Assembly: GCF_007990545.2 (NCBI RefSeq)
Contig: NZ_AP019829.2
Span: 992,001-1,056,000 of the forward strand
Reading direction: 5' to 3'
DNA: 64,000 nt
Source of the DNA: Leptotrichia wadei
GTDB taxonomy: Bacteria; Fusobacteriota; Fusobacteriia; Fusobacteriales; Leptotrichiaceae
The position numbers and the translations under genes are program-made. Shown in pieces: positions 48,108 through 57,331 of this stretch (within the stretch, counting starts at the first letter, position 1; each line of letters starts with the position of its first letter). A model generated the notes under the pieces. That model was given only the letters and a program-made list of their open reading frames with translations, did no database searches and was not told the origin of the DNA.

Positions 48108-48136
48108 AATATACTATTTTTTTTAATAAATTTCAA
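48108..48136 (-). promoter_or_regulatory. lysC: Promoter of lysC
   Basis: Minus strand TTGAAA (48136-48131), 17-base spacer, TATATT (48113-48108), 39 bases before the start codon. Confidence 0.65.
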
Positions 48137-48150
48137 TATTTTACTAGCAA

Positions 48151-48165
48151 AGAATATCATATTCT
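48151..48165. promoter_or_regulatory. Perfect 15-base palindrome upstream of the lysC promoter
   Basis: AGAATAT-C-ATATTCT, 7-base arms, ending 15 bases upstream of the lysC -35. The position suits an activator or repressor site. The regulator is unknown. The rest of the 48137-48302 gap shows nothing further. Confidence 0.4.
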
Positions 48166-48302
48166 AGCTAAAAAAGCAAGGTAATTTACATATTTAATAT
48201 AATAAAAAATTTTTGGTTTTAATCTTATCAATTAAATTTTTAGAGAGCTGAATATAATAAGCATATTAAAAATAATAAAAAAGAATACTAAGAAAAAATA
48301 AA

Positions 48303-48331
48303 TTGAAAAGATAAAAGAATTGTGATACACT
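48303..48331 (+). promoter_or_regulatory. Promoter of the coiled-coil membrane protein gene
   Basis: TTGAAA (48303-48308), 17-base spacer, TACACT (48326-48331); leader about 95 bases. Confidence 0.45.
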
Positions 48332-48434
48332 AACTGCAGAATAGTATTTAAAATTTTTTGTGATTTATATAACAAATAATTATTTAAATATATTCAAATT
48401 TACTTTATTTAAAAATTAAATAAGGAGGAAATTT

Positions 48435-49079
48435 ATGGAAGATAAAAAAAAATTAATAATTATAACATCAATTATAGCAGTAGGAATCCCATTATTTGCG
48501 ATTAGCACACAAACGATATTAAAAAAGGCTAGGGATGATTACTATAAAATACAAAAACAGCAAATTGAAGATGAAAAAGCTAAAGAGAGAGCTGAAAAAG
48601 AACAAAGGCTAGCTCAAGAAAAGGCAGAAAGAGAAAAACAAATTCAACAGGAAAAGGAAGAAAAGGAAAAACGTATAACTGAAGAAAGAAATGAAAGAAG
48701 ACAAAAAGCTGCGGAACAAAAATTGCAAAGGGAACAAACTGCACAAGATAGACAAAATAAAAGGGAAAAAGTTAAAATCACTAATGCGGCTCCAGTTTTT
48801 ACTCCTGAACCAGAAGTTACAACTACTGAAAAACATGAATTAACACCAGAAGAAGTAAGAAAAGCAAAAAATGCTTTAAAGGAAGCAAGAGCAAGTTATT
48901 TTAGCGGAAATAAAGCAGCAAAACCATCCAAAACTTCAAAGAATACAGATAAAATAATAATAAAATCTGATAGTAAAGGAAATGTAGAGGCAATAAGACA
49001 TACTAAGGAAGAAAATGCAAAGGCACAACGAATTTTAAAAGAGATAAGAGATAGTTATTATAAAAATAGTACAAGATAA
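48435..49079 (+). CDS. Single-pass membrane protein with Glu/Lys coiled coil and a thrice-repeated LK..R..Y motif
   Basis: AAGGAGGAAATTT precedes the ATG. The 214-residue product has one transmembrane helix (6-24), a long Lys/Glu/Gln coiled coil (about 35-110), and a Pro/Thr linker with TPEPEVTTTEKHELTPEEV. The motif ILKKARDDYYK (residues 29-39) recurs as ALKEARASYF after the linker and as ILKEIRDSYYKN at the C-terminus. Topology suggests a TolA-like spacer across the periplasm or a scaffold, but I do not recognise a family. A terminator follows. Confidence 0.78.
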   Translation: MEDKKKLIIITSIIAVGIPLFAISTQTILKKARDDYYKIQKQQIEDEKAKERAEKEQRLAQEKAEREKQIQQEKEEKEKRITEERNERRQKAAEQKLQREQTAQDRQNKREKVKITNAAPVFTPEPEVTTTEKHELTPEEVRKAKNALKEARASYFSGNKAAKPSKTSKNTDKIIIKSDSKGNVEAIRHTKEENAKAQRILKEIRDSYYKNSTR

Positions 49080-49086
49080 AATAATT

Positions 49087-49113
49087 AAATGACTCAGAAA
49101 TGGGTCATTTTTA
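49087..49113 (+). terminator. Intrinsic terminator
   Basis: ATGACTC (49089-49095) and GGGTCAT (49102-49108, one G-U pair) followed by TTTTT. Confidence 0.75.
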
Positions 49114-49164
49114 ATAAAAAAAATAACTTAGTTAAATAAAAAATAATAAATATTGCAAAACTAT

Positions 49165-49194
49165 TTGACTTAATCTAATTTTTTTTGGTATAAT
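49165..49194 (+). promoter_or_regulatory. ldhA: Extended -10 promoter of ldhA
   Basis: TTGACT (49165-49170), 18-base spacer, TATAAT (49189-49194) preceded by TGG. Confidence 0.75.
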
Positions 49195-49234
49195 GAACAT
49201 AGAAGGTAATAATAAATTTTAGGAGGAATATGAA

Positions 49235-50269
49235 ATGAAAATTGTAGTTTTTGATGCGAAACCTTATGATATCGAATTTTTTGACAAATGGAATGAAACT
49301 TTTGGAGCTGATATTACTTATTTTGAGGAAAAATTAAGTTTAAAAAATGTAATGCTTACAAAATATCAAGATGTTGTATGTACATTTGTAAATGATGACT
49401 TAAATGCAAAAGTATTGAATATACTTTCAAAAAATGGAGTTAGAGTAATTGCGGCAAGATGTGCTGGTTACAATAACATTGACTTGAAAGCTGCCCGTGA
49501 AAACAGAATTACCGTTTTAAGAGTTCCTGCATACTCTCCGTATGCCGTTGCTGAACATGCATTGGCATTACTTATGTCAGTAAACAGAAAAACTCACAAG
49601 GCTTATAACAGAACAAGAGAAGGAAATTTCAGCCTAGCAGGGTTAACTGGAATGGACTTAAATGGTAAGACAGCTGGAATTATAGGAACTGGTAGAATAG
49701 CAAGAATTTTCATAAGAATTTTAAATGGATTAGGAATGAAAGTTATTGGTTACGATAAATACCCTAATGAACAAGCTGCAAAAGAAGAAAATTTCACTTA
49801 TGTAACACAAGATGAAGTATTTGCAAAATCTGATGTAATTTCATTGCATTGCCCATTATTCCCTGAAACAAGACACACAATTAATAAAGAAACTATTGCT
49901 AAGATGAAAGACGGTGTTATCATAATTAATGCTGCCAGAGGTGGATTAATTGATACAGAAGCATTGGTTGAAGGATTAAAAGATAAAAAAATTGGTGGAG
50001 CTGGACTTGATGTTTATGAAAATGAAAGCAGCTACTTCTTTGAAGATGAATCAGCAAGCGTGTTAGAAGATGATTTATTAGCTAGATTATTGTCATTTAA
50101 CAATGTTGTGCTAACTTCTCACCAAGCATTTTTGACAACTGAAGCATTGGATAACATCGCTGAAGCAACATTTAACAATATTTTATCTTATGTTAAAGAT
50201 GAACCATTGAAAAATGAAGTTTGGTACAACGAAGAAACTGGTAAAGTTGTTGAAGGTTTAAGAAAATAA
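49235..50269 (+). CDS. ldhA: D-lactate dehydrogenase (D-2-hydroxyacid dehydrogenase family)
   Basis: NADH-dependent reduction of pyruvate to D-lactate, the main redox sink of a lactate-forming fermenter. 344 residues. N-terminal FDAKPYDIEFF, the substrate-binding Arg and Gly in AARCAGYNNIDL, VPAYSPYAVAEHALAL, the NAD motif GIIGTGRIARIF, NAARGGLIDTEAL with the active-site Arg region, GLDVYENES with Glu, and TSHQAFLTTEAL with the catalytic His are all in place. AGGAGG precedes the ATG. Single-gene unit with a strong promoter and terminator. Confidence 0.95.
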   Translation: MKIVVFDAKPYDIEFFDKWNETFGADITYFEEKLSLKNVMLTKYQDVVCTFVNDDLNAKVLNILSKNGVRVIAARCAGYNNIDLKAARENRITVLRVPAYSPYAVAEHALALLMSVNRKTHKAYNRTREGNFSLAGLTGMDLNGKTAGIIGTGRIARIFIRILNGLGMKVIGYDKYPNEQAAKEENFTYVTQDEVFAKSDVISLHCPLFPETRHTINKETIAKMKDGVIIINAARGGLIDTEALVEGLKDKKIGGAGLDVYENESSYFFEDESASVLEDDLLARLLSFNNVVLTSHQAFLTTEALDNIAEATFNNILSYVKDEPLKNEVWYNEETGKVVEGLRK

Positions 50270-50318
50270 TTATTATCTGAAATATAAAAAAAGTTTTTGT
50301 TTTCTAAAAACTTAAAGA

Positions 50319-50350
50319 GAGGCTGTTTTTTAAGAGCAGCTTCTTTTAAT
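50319..50350 (+). terminator. Intrinsic terminator of ldhA
   Basis: GAGGCTG and CAGCTTC (one G-U pair) followed by TTTT. A second A/T hairpin (AAGTTTTT with AAAAACTT) lies just before it. Confidence 0.75.
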
Positions 50351-50425
50351 ATTTATATTTTCCTAAAATTTTGAAAAAAAGAGAATTTTGAAAAAGAAAA
50401 AAATAAAAAGAAAGAGGAAAAAAAT

Positions 50426-51521
50426 ATGGATTTATTTGAAATAAAAAAACAAAATGGAATAAATGAAGTTAATATTGAAGAAATCAGGAGGCATCTTTGA
50501 CATTGGAAATTTAAAAAATGAAATTAGTGAATTGGAAAAAAAAACATTTGAGGCGGACTTCTGGAATACGGATAACTGTCAGGAAATATTGAAAAATATT
50601 AGTGCAAAGAAAAAATTGCTTGAAGAGTATGATAAGTTAAATGGGATTTTTGAAGATGTTTCTACAATTATTGAATTTATTGAAATGGGAGATAATTCGT
50701 TTGAAAATGAACTTGAGCAGAAGTCACAGGATTTGAAAAATGAAATTGACAATTTTAAGACAAAATTGCTTCTGGATGAAGAATACGATATGAACAATGC
50801 TATTCTTACGATAAATTCAGGAGCTGGTGGAACGGAGGCATGTGACTGGGCTGAAATGCTTTATAGAATGTATGATAGATGGGCAAATCGGCATAATTTT
50901 AAGGTTGAGGTGCTTGACAGCCTGGCTGGTGAAGAAGCTGGAATTAAAAGTATTACGCTAAATATAAAGGGGAACTATGCTTATGGCTATTTAAAAGGGG
51001 AAAAAGGAGTTCACAGACTTGTCAGAATTTCACCATTTGATTCAAATGCCAGACGGCATACTTCATTTGCTGCAGTGAATGTAACGCCTGAAATAGAAGA
51101 TGACGTTGAAATTGATATTCGTCCAGAAGACTTGAAAATTGATACTTATAGGGCAAGTGGCGCTGGAGGGCAGCATGTAAATACAACAGATTCAGCCGTT
51201 AGAATTACTCACATCCCAACAAATACCGTAGTTACCTGCCAAAATGAGCGTTCACAGCTGAAAAATCGTGAAACTGCAATGAAAATATTAAAATCTAAAT
51301 TGTTTGAATTGGAATTGGAAAAACAGGAAAAGGAAATGGCAGAATTAAAGGGAACAGAATCTAAAATCGAATGGGGAAGTCAAATCCGTTCTTATGTTTT
51401 TCAGCCTTATAAAATGGTTAAGGATCATAGGACAAAGGCTGAAGAGGGAAATGTTGAAAAGGTTATGGATGGAGATATTGACTTATTTATAAATGAATAT
51501 TTGAAATATGTTAAATCTTAA
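50426..51521 (+). CDS. prfB: Peptide chain release factor 2, with programmed +1 frameshift
   Basis: Translation starts at ATG 50426 (AGAGGAAAA upstream) and gives MDLFEIKKQNGINEVNIEEI plus RRHL before an in-frame TGA at 50498-50500. The site reads AGGAGG-CAT-CTT-TGA-C, the classic RF2 frameshift signal: an internal Shine-Dalgarno 3 bases before the slippery CTT. Shifting +1 at CTT continues at GAC (50499) with DIGNLKNEISELEKK. The full protein has 364 residues, with SPF at 202-204 (stop codon recognition) and GGQ at 247-249 (peptide release). Low RF2 promotes the shift, so RF2 controls its own synthesis. Join 50426..50497 and 50499..51521. Confidence 0.96.
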
Positions 51522-51567
51522 CTTATATTATTTTTTTCATTTAAATAGTGAATTTATTGTAAAATCT

Positions 51568-51597
51568 TTTAGCAAGGGGTTGAAACCCCTTGTTTTA
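51568..51597. repeat. CAAGGGG hairpin repeat, copy 2
   Basis: TTTTAG then CAAGGGG (51573-51579), loop TTGAAA, CCCCTTG (51586-51592), TTTTA. It has a T-run and could terminate prfB, but the conserved flanks shared with 23222-23250 and 53826-53850 mark it as a dispersed repeat. Confidence 0.7.
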
Positions 51598-51667
51598 TCA
51601 TAATTTTAAATTTTATTATAATTCTAAATATAATAGATTTGAAGAAATTTGATAAACTATTTTAAAT

Positions 51668-52252
51668 TTATATATTACTCTCGTTTATTTTTTTTACTGC
51701 TTCTTCAAACTGTTCCCGTGAAATATTAAATGAATTAAGGGCCTTTAAAAGTTGCTTCGCATTATAATAGCCGATTTTTAACAGGTCTCCTAGCATTATT
51801 CTATGTTCCTTTGAATTATTTCCAGAAACAAATCCATTATCAATCAAATCACTGATATTGAATCTATCTTCAACATTTTGATGAGCCGTAATAACATTTT
51901 TTAATGCATCTAAAATTGCTTCATCATTGGCATTTTCCACTCCGATATTATCATCTCTAGTTGCATCCTTTTGACTGACAAAGGCATGCTTTATATTTGG
52001 AATATATCTCTTTAACGTATCTCGAATTTTTTTTCCCGCAAAATCAGGATCTGTAAACAAAATTAAATCGTTATTTCGGGATAATTCAACTATTTTATTT
52101 ATTGTTTTTTTAGATAATGCAGAAAAGCCGTTTAAGGCGATAATATGTGCATCTACAACTCTTTTTATGGCTGTTATGTCATCTCGCCCTTCGACTACTA
52201 TAATTTCCTTTATTTTTATTTTTTTATTTTGTGTATTTGATTCTTTTTTCAT
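51668..52252 (-). CDS. rnmV: Ribonuclease M5
   Basis: Matures 5S rRNA by cutting both strands of its precursor stem. The 194-residue protein is a Toprim-domain enzyme: IKEIIVVEGRDDITAIKRVV (catalytic Glu), then LILFTDPDFAGKKIRDTL (the DxD motif) and AFVSQKDATRDDNIGVENA. The C-terminal part (SDLIDNGFVSG onward) is the M5 domain, with NSKEHRIMLGDLLKIGYYNA. AAAGGAAAT precedes the ATG. No ksgA is adjacent, unlike in Bacillus. Confidence 0.93.
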   Translation of the reverse strand: MKKESNTQNKKIKIKEIIVVEGRDDITAIKRVVDAHIIALNGFSALSKKTINKIVELSRNNDLILFTDPDFAGKKIRDTLKRYIPNIKHAFVSQKDATRDDNIGVENANDEAILDALKNVITAHQNVEDRFNISDLIDNGFVSGNNSKEHRIMLGDLLKIGYYNAKQLLKALNSFNISREQFEEAVKKINESNI

Positions 52253-52286
52253 TTAACATTTCCTTTTTTATTCTTTTTCAAATTTT

Positions 52287-53774
52287 TTATTTTTTTATAT
52301 TATAATCTTCCATAGCTTTTAAAAGTAATTCCCAAGTTTTTCCAACAGAATCTATTTCCATTCTTTCTTCAGGCGTATGAGCACCATAAATATTAGGTCC
52401 AATTGAAACAATATCGACATTTTCCATATTATTGTCAAAAACTCCGCATTCTAGTCCAGCATGAATTGCCTTAATTTCTGGCTTCTTTCCTGTTATTTTC
52501 TTAAATGAATTTACCACAATGTCACGGATTTTTGAATCTTTTCGATATTCCCAAGATGGATATGGCGAATTTATTTTTACAGCCACTTCATATTTTTCAG
52601 AAAGTTCCTTCACATCGTTCAATAATTTTTCAAGCGATTTATTTATCGAACTTCTAGGTAATGACTGAACTTTTATATTAATTTTCCCATCTTTATTTTC
52701 AGTTTTTATAACTCCTAAATTTATTGAAGTTTCCACAAGTCCTTTAATATCCTCACTCATTGCAATAACTCCATTTGGAAATTCATGGAAAAACGAAATA
52801 ACGGCATTTGTATTGGAAATTGACATTTTTCCTTGATTTTTCAATTCTTCTTTTTTTATTTCTTTAACTTCAATAACAGGGTTTTTATCAATTATTTTAA
52901 AATCTTTTGTCACGTTTTCAAAAGCCAATTTCGCCAATTTTTCAAAATCGCTGACTTTTTCATCTTCAAGTTTCACAGCAAGTAATGCCACAGCCTCTCT
53001 AGGTATCGCATTAGTCTTTTCTCCGCCATCAATATCCATTATTGAAAGTGTATATTTTTTATTCAAATGATTTAAAACATCTGCCAAAATTTTGTTAGAA
53101 TTCCCAAGTCCCAAATGAATTTCAGCTCCAGAATGTCCTCCAAGAAGCCCTTTCACATCAACACTTATCACAGTATCGTCATCTTCAAGTTTTTCAGCAT
53201 CAAAGTTAAATTCATTAAAAATTCTTGCTCCACCTGCACTGCTTACATAAACTTGACCATATTCTTCAGTATCCAAGTTTATAAGCGTCTTTCCAGAAAA
53301 AATCCCAAAGTCAAGATTATTAACTCCGCTCATTCCATCTTCTTCATCAGTTGTAAGAATTATTTCAAGTTCCGGATGTTTCAAGTCATCACTGTCAAGT
53401 ATCGCAAGCGCATAAGCCACTGCAATTCCGTTATCTGCCCCAAGCGTAGTTCCTTTTGCCTTCAAAAATCCATCTTCTACAACAAGTTCAATTCCTTGTG
53501 TTTCAAAATCAAAATGCGTATTTTTATTTTTTTCCCAGACCATATCCATATGCCCTTGCAGAATAAGTGGCGAATATTCTTCATACCCAGCTGTTGCAGG
53601 CTTTCTTATGAACACATTGAACGCCTTATCCTGAACAACTTCTAAATTTCTTTCTTTTGCAAATTCCACAATCCAGTCACTAATTTTTTTTTCTTTATTT
53701 GAACCTCTCGGTATTTTAGAAATTTCACTAAAATAGTGAAAAACCTTTTCAGGATATAAATTCTCTATTTTCAT
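52287..53774 (-). CDS. pepD: Aminoacyl-histidine dipeptidase (M20 family, PepD)
   Basis: Cytosolic zinc dipeptidase (carnosine/X-His type). 495 residues. The metal ligands appear in order: His in LILQGHMDMVWEKN, bridging Asp in GTTLGADNGIAVAYA, Glu-Glu in ILTTDEEDGMSGV, the later Asp in INLDTEEYGQVY, and the final His in IYGAHTPEERME. KIPRGSNKEKKISDWI near the N-terminus and HAGLECGVF are PepD-specific. GAAAGGAAAG precedes the ATG. Confidence 0.95.
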   Translation of the reverse strand: MKIENLYPEKVFHYFSEISKIPRGSNKEKKISDWIVEFAKERNLEVVQDKAFNVFIRKPATAGYEEYSPLILQGHMDMVWEKNKNTHFDFETQGIELVVEDGFLKAKGTTLGADNGIAVAYALAILDSDDLKHPELEIILTTDEEDGMSGVNNLDFGIFSGKTLINLDTEEYGQVYVSSAGGARIFNEFNFDAEKLEDDDTVISVDVKGLLGGHSGAEIHLGLGNSNKILADVLNHLNKKYTLSIMDIDGGEKTNAIPREAVALLAVKLEDEKVSDFEKLAKLAFENVTKDFKIIDKNPVIEVKEIKKEELKNQGKMSISNTNAVISFFHEFPNGVIAMSEDIKGLVETSINLGVIKTENKDGKINIKVQSLPRSSINKSLEKLLNDVKELSEKYEVAVKINSPYPSWEYRKDSKIRDIVVNSFKKITGKKPEIKAIHAGLECGVFDNNMENVDIVSIGPNIYGAHTPEERMEIDSVGKTWELLLKAMEDYNIKK

Positions 53775-53825
53775 TTTATCTTTCCTTTCATTAAACCTGT
53801 TTGATAATCAAGTTTTTTTATTTTT

Positions 53826-53850
53826 ACAAGGAGTCAAAACCCCTTGCTTT
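53826..53850. repeat. CAAGGGG hairpin repeat, copy 3 (inverted)
   Basis: Minus strand GCAAGGGG, TTTTGA, CTCCTTG (one mismatch). It is followed on the plus strand by TTATCAAATTCTAAATATA, a flank also recognisable beside copy 2 and at 46781-46797. Confidence 0.6.
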
Positions 53851-53928
53851 AGAACAATTCTATTTATCAAATTCTAAATATATAAAATTTCCGAACAAGT
53901 ATATTTCAAATTATTAAAAATAAACCTA

Positions 53929-54078
53929 TTATAAAATATGTTCTAATAATTCTTCCAGTTCAGCCATCTCTCTTTGAGTCAAGTCATAACCGCTTTTTAA
54001 CTTTTTCAGAATTCTGTTATCAGAACCAACTGAACTGCGTTCCAAAATTTTTATAATCAGTCTTTTATAAAACTCCAT
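53929..54078 (-). CDS. Conserved-looking 49-residue small protein downstream of deoD
   Basis: AAGGAGG lies 5 bases before the ATG at 54078, and the gene begins 9 bases after the deoD stop, so the pair is probably one operon. The peptide is basic at first (MEFYKRLIIKILERSSVGS) and then has a Leu/Glu helix (LTQREMAELEELLEHIL). It is soluble, helical and has no signal peptide. I do not recognise it. The strong ribosome binding site and position argue for real translation. Confidence 0.65.
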   Translation of the reverse strand: MEFYKRLIIKILERSSVGSDNRILKKLKSGYDLTQREMAELEELLEHIL

Positions 54079-54087
54079 TTTTCCTCC

Positions 54088-54798
54088 TTAAAGCGATATA
54101 GCAGTTTCAAGCGCAACTTCAATCATTTCGTTAAAAGTAGTCTGTCTTTCTTCGGCACTTGTAACTTCGTGAGTTATAAACGAATCACTTATTGTAAGCA
54201 AAGTCAATGCATTTGCCCCCAATTTAGCTGCAGTTGTATAAAGCTGAGCTGTTTCCATTTCTACGCACAAAACTCCAAATTTTGCCCATTTTTTCCAAGC
54301 ATTTGGGTCATCTCCGTAAAAAGTGTCACTTGTAAATACGTTTCCAGCTTTTATATTAAGCCCCTTTTGTTTTGCAATTTCGTATGCTTTAAAAAGCATT
54401 TCAGCATTTGCAGTTGGTGCATAATCTGCTCCGTTAAATCTAAGTTTGTTAATAGCTGAATCAGTTGAAGCTGACATCGCAAGTACGACATCTCTCACTT
54501 TTATATCCTCTTGATAAGAACCAGCAGTTCCAATTCTAATCAAATTTTTTACTCCAAATTCTGCAATCAATTCATGTGCATAAATTCCAATTGAAGGAAC
54601 TCCCATTCCAGTCCCTTGAACAGACACTTTTTTTCCTTTATAAGTCCCAGTAAATCCCAACATTCCACGAACATTGTTATATTGAACAGCATCTTCCAAA
54701 AAAGTTTCTGCAATATATTTTGCTCTTAATGGATCTCCAGGTAGCAGTATAGTTTCTGCAATATCTCCTTTATTTGCTCCAATATGTGGTGTTCCCAT
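54088..54798 (-). CDS. deoD: Purine-nucleoside phosphorylase, DeoD type
   Basis: Phosphorolysis of purine (deoxy)nucleosides for salvage. The 236-residue hexameric-type enzyme has [88 protein letters not shown] (ribose-binding Glu) and [10 protein letters not shown] with the catalytic Asp. AGGAGGT precedes the ATG. Confidence 0.97.
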   Translation of the reverse strand: MGTPHIGANKGDIAETILLPGDPLRAKYIAETFLEDAVQYNNVRGMLGFTGTYKGKKVSVQGTGMGVPSIGIYAHELIAEFGVKNLIRIGTAGSYQEDIKVRDVVLAMSASTDSAINKLRFNGADYAPTANAEMLFKAYEIAKQKGLNIKAGNVFTSDTFYGDDPNAWKKWAKFGVLCVEMETAQLYTTAAKLGANALTLLTISDSFITHEVTSAEERQTTFNEMIEVALETAISL

Positions 54799-54864
54799 TT
54801 TTTATTACCTCCTGAATTTTATAATTATTTTTCATTTTTTCTAAAAAAGTTTTTCACTTATTAT

Positions 54865-54893
54865 ATTTTACTTCAATTTGTTAAATTGTTCAA
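54865..54893 (-). promoter_or_regulatory. deoD: Promoter of deoD
   Basis: Minus strand TTGAAC (54893-54888), 17-base spacer, TAAAAT (54870-54865). Confidence 0.55.
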
Positions 54894-54931
54894 GGGATTT
54901 ATTTTCTTTTTTGATATTTAGTTTAAAAAAT

Positions 54932-54960
54932 TTGTAAAAATCTTGAAAAAATGGTATAAT
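54932..54960 (+). promoter_or_regulatory. pnp: Extended -10 promoter of pnp
   Basis: TTGTAA (54932-54937), 17-base spacer, TATAAT (54955-54960) preceded by TGG. Confidence 0.75.
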
Positions 54961-54968
54961 TATAAAAG

Positions 54969-55075
54969 TTTTAAGAAGGTATTTTGAGTAAGTAATTGTA
55001 AAGTTTTTTATTAATTAAATGATGAATATCTAAGTTAAGTAAAGAATTTTACTATTATTTGCTCCCTTCTTAAAA
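54969..55075 (+). promoter_or_regulatory. pnp: pnp leader with long-range stem, candidate RNase-processed autoregulatory site
   Basis: TTTTAAGAAGG (54969-54979) and CCTTCTTAAAA (55065-55075) are perfectly complementary, closing almost the whole leader from just after the start site to just before the AGGAGG. A small AGTAAA/TTTACT hairpin (about 55039-55054) lies inside. In E. coli, pnp is controlled by RNase III cutting of a leader stem; the same logic is possible here. Confidence 0.5.
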
Positions 55076-55098
55076 AATAAAAATTTTTAGGAGGAAAA

Positions 55099-57198
55099 AT
55101 GTTTGATGAAAAGATATATAGTTTTAATTTAGGAAATCAAGAAATTAAAATAAGTACTGGAAAAATTGCACGTCAAGCTGGAGGATCGGTTATTGTGCAA
55201 TGTGGCGGAACTGTACTTTTAGTTACAGCGACTAGAAGTAAGGATGTAAAGGAAGGTCAGGATTTTTTTCCGCTTACAGTTGACTACATTGAGAAATTTT
55301 ATGCATCTGGAAAATTTCCAGGTGGATTTATAAAAAGGGAAAGTAAGCCAGGAACTGATGAAATATTGATTTCAAGATTGATTGATAGACCGATTAGGCC
55401 GCTATTTCCAGAAGGATTTTTAAATGCGGTTCATATTGTAATTACGGTGTTTTCTTATGATGAAGTCAATTATCCTGAAAATCTGGCTACAATCGGAGTT
55501 TCTGCTGCATTGGGGTTGTCAGATATTCCGTTTGCTGGAACTGTGGCCGGAGTTACAGTTGGATACATTAACGGAGAATATATCTTAAATCCGACTGGTG
55601 AACAGCTTTTGGAAAGTGAGATTCAGCTGTCGGTTGCAGGTACAAAGGATGCCGTGACAATGGTAGAAGCTGGAGCTAAGGAAGTTTCTGAGGAAGTAAT
55701 GCTGGAAGCTATTATGTTTGGGCATGAAAAGATTAAGGAAATTTGTGCAGAGCAGGATAAATTTTTGGCACAATTTGACGTACAAAAATATGAATTTGAA
55801 AAAAAGGAAGTAGAGCCTGAAATTAAAGAATTTATTGACGGCTTTGAAAATGAAGTTGAAAATGCGATTATGACACCTGGTAAATTGGAAAAATATGAAG
55901 CGATTGATAATTTAGAAATAGAACTTTTTGAGAGATATGTTGAAAAACTTGAAAGTGAAGAAAGAGAAATTGACGAAAATCTTGAAAAGGAATTAAAAAA
56001 ATATTACAGAGATGTGGAAAAAAGACTTGTGAGAGATGCTATTTTGTACAAGCAATATCGGGCTGATGGAAGAAAAACTACTGAAATCCGTCCAATTGAT
56101 GTAGAAATAGATACACTTCCAGTACCACACGGTTCAGCATTGTTTACACGTGGAGAAACTCAGGCATTGGTTGTTGCAACACTTGGAAGTAAAGAAGATG
56201 AACAAATTATTGATGGAATGGAGGATGAAACACGTAAAAAATTCTTCCTGCACTATAATTTTCCGCCATATTCAGTTGGAGAAGCTGGATTTATGAGAGC
56301 ACCTGGAAGACGTGAACTAGGACATGGAAATTTAGCTGAAAGAGCATTAAAACATGTTATGCCAGATCAAGATAAATTCCCATATACAGTAAGGCTTGTT
56401 TCTGAAATTACAGAATCTAACGGATCTTCATCACAAGCGACAATTTGTGGAGGATCGCTTGCTTTAATGGCAGCTGGAGTGCCTATAAAATCAACAGTTG
56501 CAGGAATTGCAATGGGACTTATAAAAGAAGGGGATACATTTACTGTACTTACTGATATTCAAGGACTCGAAGATCATCTTGGAGATATGGACTTTAAAGT
56601 TGCAGGTACAAAAGATGGAATTACTGCGATTCAAATGGATATAAAAATTGAAGGAATTACAAGAGAAATAATGGAAATTGCTTTAAAACAAGCATTGGAA
56701 GGAAGAATGTTCATTATTGATAAAATGGAAGCTGTAATAAGCGAACCTAGAGCTGAAGTCTCTGAAAATGCACCAAAAATTGAAGTTATCAAAATTAATC
56801 CAGATAAGATTGCAGGACTTATTGGGCCTGGAGGAAAAGTTATTAGAGCGATTATTGATGAAACTGGAGTTTCAATAGATATTGATGATGATGGAACTGT
56901 TTCAATTTTTGGAAAAGAGTCTGAAAATATGAAAAAAGCATTGGAACTTGTAAAAAATCAAACACAATCTGTTGAGTTAAATGGAATTTATGAAGGAAAA
57001 GTTACAAAATTGATGAAATTTGGTGCATTTGTGGAAGTACTGCCAGGAAAAGAAGGGCTTTTACATATTTCTGAAATAAGCAATAAGAGAATTGAAAAGA
57101 CTGAAGATGCATTAAAAGAAGGACAAATTGTAAGAGTTAAAGTAATTTCAATGGAAAATGAAGATAAATTTAATTTAAGTATGAAGGCATTGTTGTAA
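55099..57198 (+). CDS. pnp: Polyribonucleotide nucleotidyltransferase (PNPase)
   Basis: Phosphorolytic 3'-5' exoribonuclease of the degradosome. 699 residues: two RNase PH domains (1-210, with [16 protein letters not shown]; 310-540, with [40 protein letters not shown] and [20 protein letters not shown]), then a KH domain ([20 protein letters not shown]) and an S1 domain ([31 protein letters not shown]). AGGAGG precedes the ATG. Confidence 0.98.
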   Translation: MFDEKIYSFNLGNQEIKISTGKIARQAGGSVIVQCGGTVLLVTATRSKDVKEGQDFFPLTVDYIEKFYASGKFPGGFIKRESKPGTDEILISRLIDRPIRPLFPEGFLNAVHIVITVFSYDEVNYPENLATIGVSAALGLSDIPFAGTVAGVTVGYINGEYILNPTGEQLLESEIQLSVAGTKDAVTMVEAGAKEVSEEVMLEAIMFGHEKIKEICAEQDKFLAQFDVQKYEFEKKEVEPEIKEFIDGFENEVENAIMTPGKLEKYEAIDNLEIELFERYVEKLESEEREIDENLEKELKKYYRDVEKRLVRDAILYKQYRADGRKTTEIRPIDVEIDTLPVPHGSALFTRGETQALVVATLGSKEDEQIIDGMEDETRKKFFLHYNFPPYSVGEAGFMRAPGRRELGHGNLAERALKHVMPDQDKFPYTVRLVSEITESNGSSSQATICGGSLALMAAGVPIKSTVAGIAMGLIKEGDTFTVLTDIQGLEDHLGDMDFKVAGTKDGITAIQMDIKIEGITREIMEIALKQALEGRMFIIDKMEAVISEPRAEVSENAPKIEVIKINPDKIAGLIGPGGKVIRAIIDETGVSIDIDDDGTVSIFGKESENMKKALELVKNQTQSVELNGIYEGKVTKLMKFGAFVEVLPGKEGLLHISEISNKRIEKTEDALKEGQIVRVKVISMENEDKFNLSMKALL

Positions 57199-57331
57199 TA
57201 AATTTTAAATAAAATAAATATTCTAGGGTAAGGAACTTTAATTTTGTTAAAATAACTAGATAAAAGTTATTAAACATATTTGAATATTTAAAAAAAGTAA
57301 AAATAATAAGTTACAAAGGAGAGTGGAAGTG

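Noticed and set aside
53115-53645. 176-codon plus-strand frame antisense to pepD
   Set aside because: pepD is an intact, motif-complete M20 gene; the opposite frame is Phe/Ser/Ile-rich and lacks a start signal.
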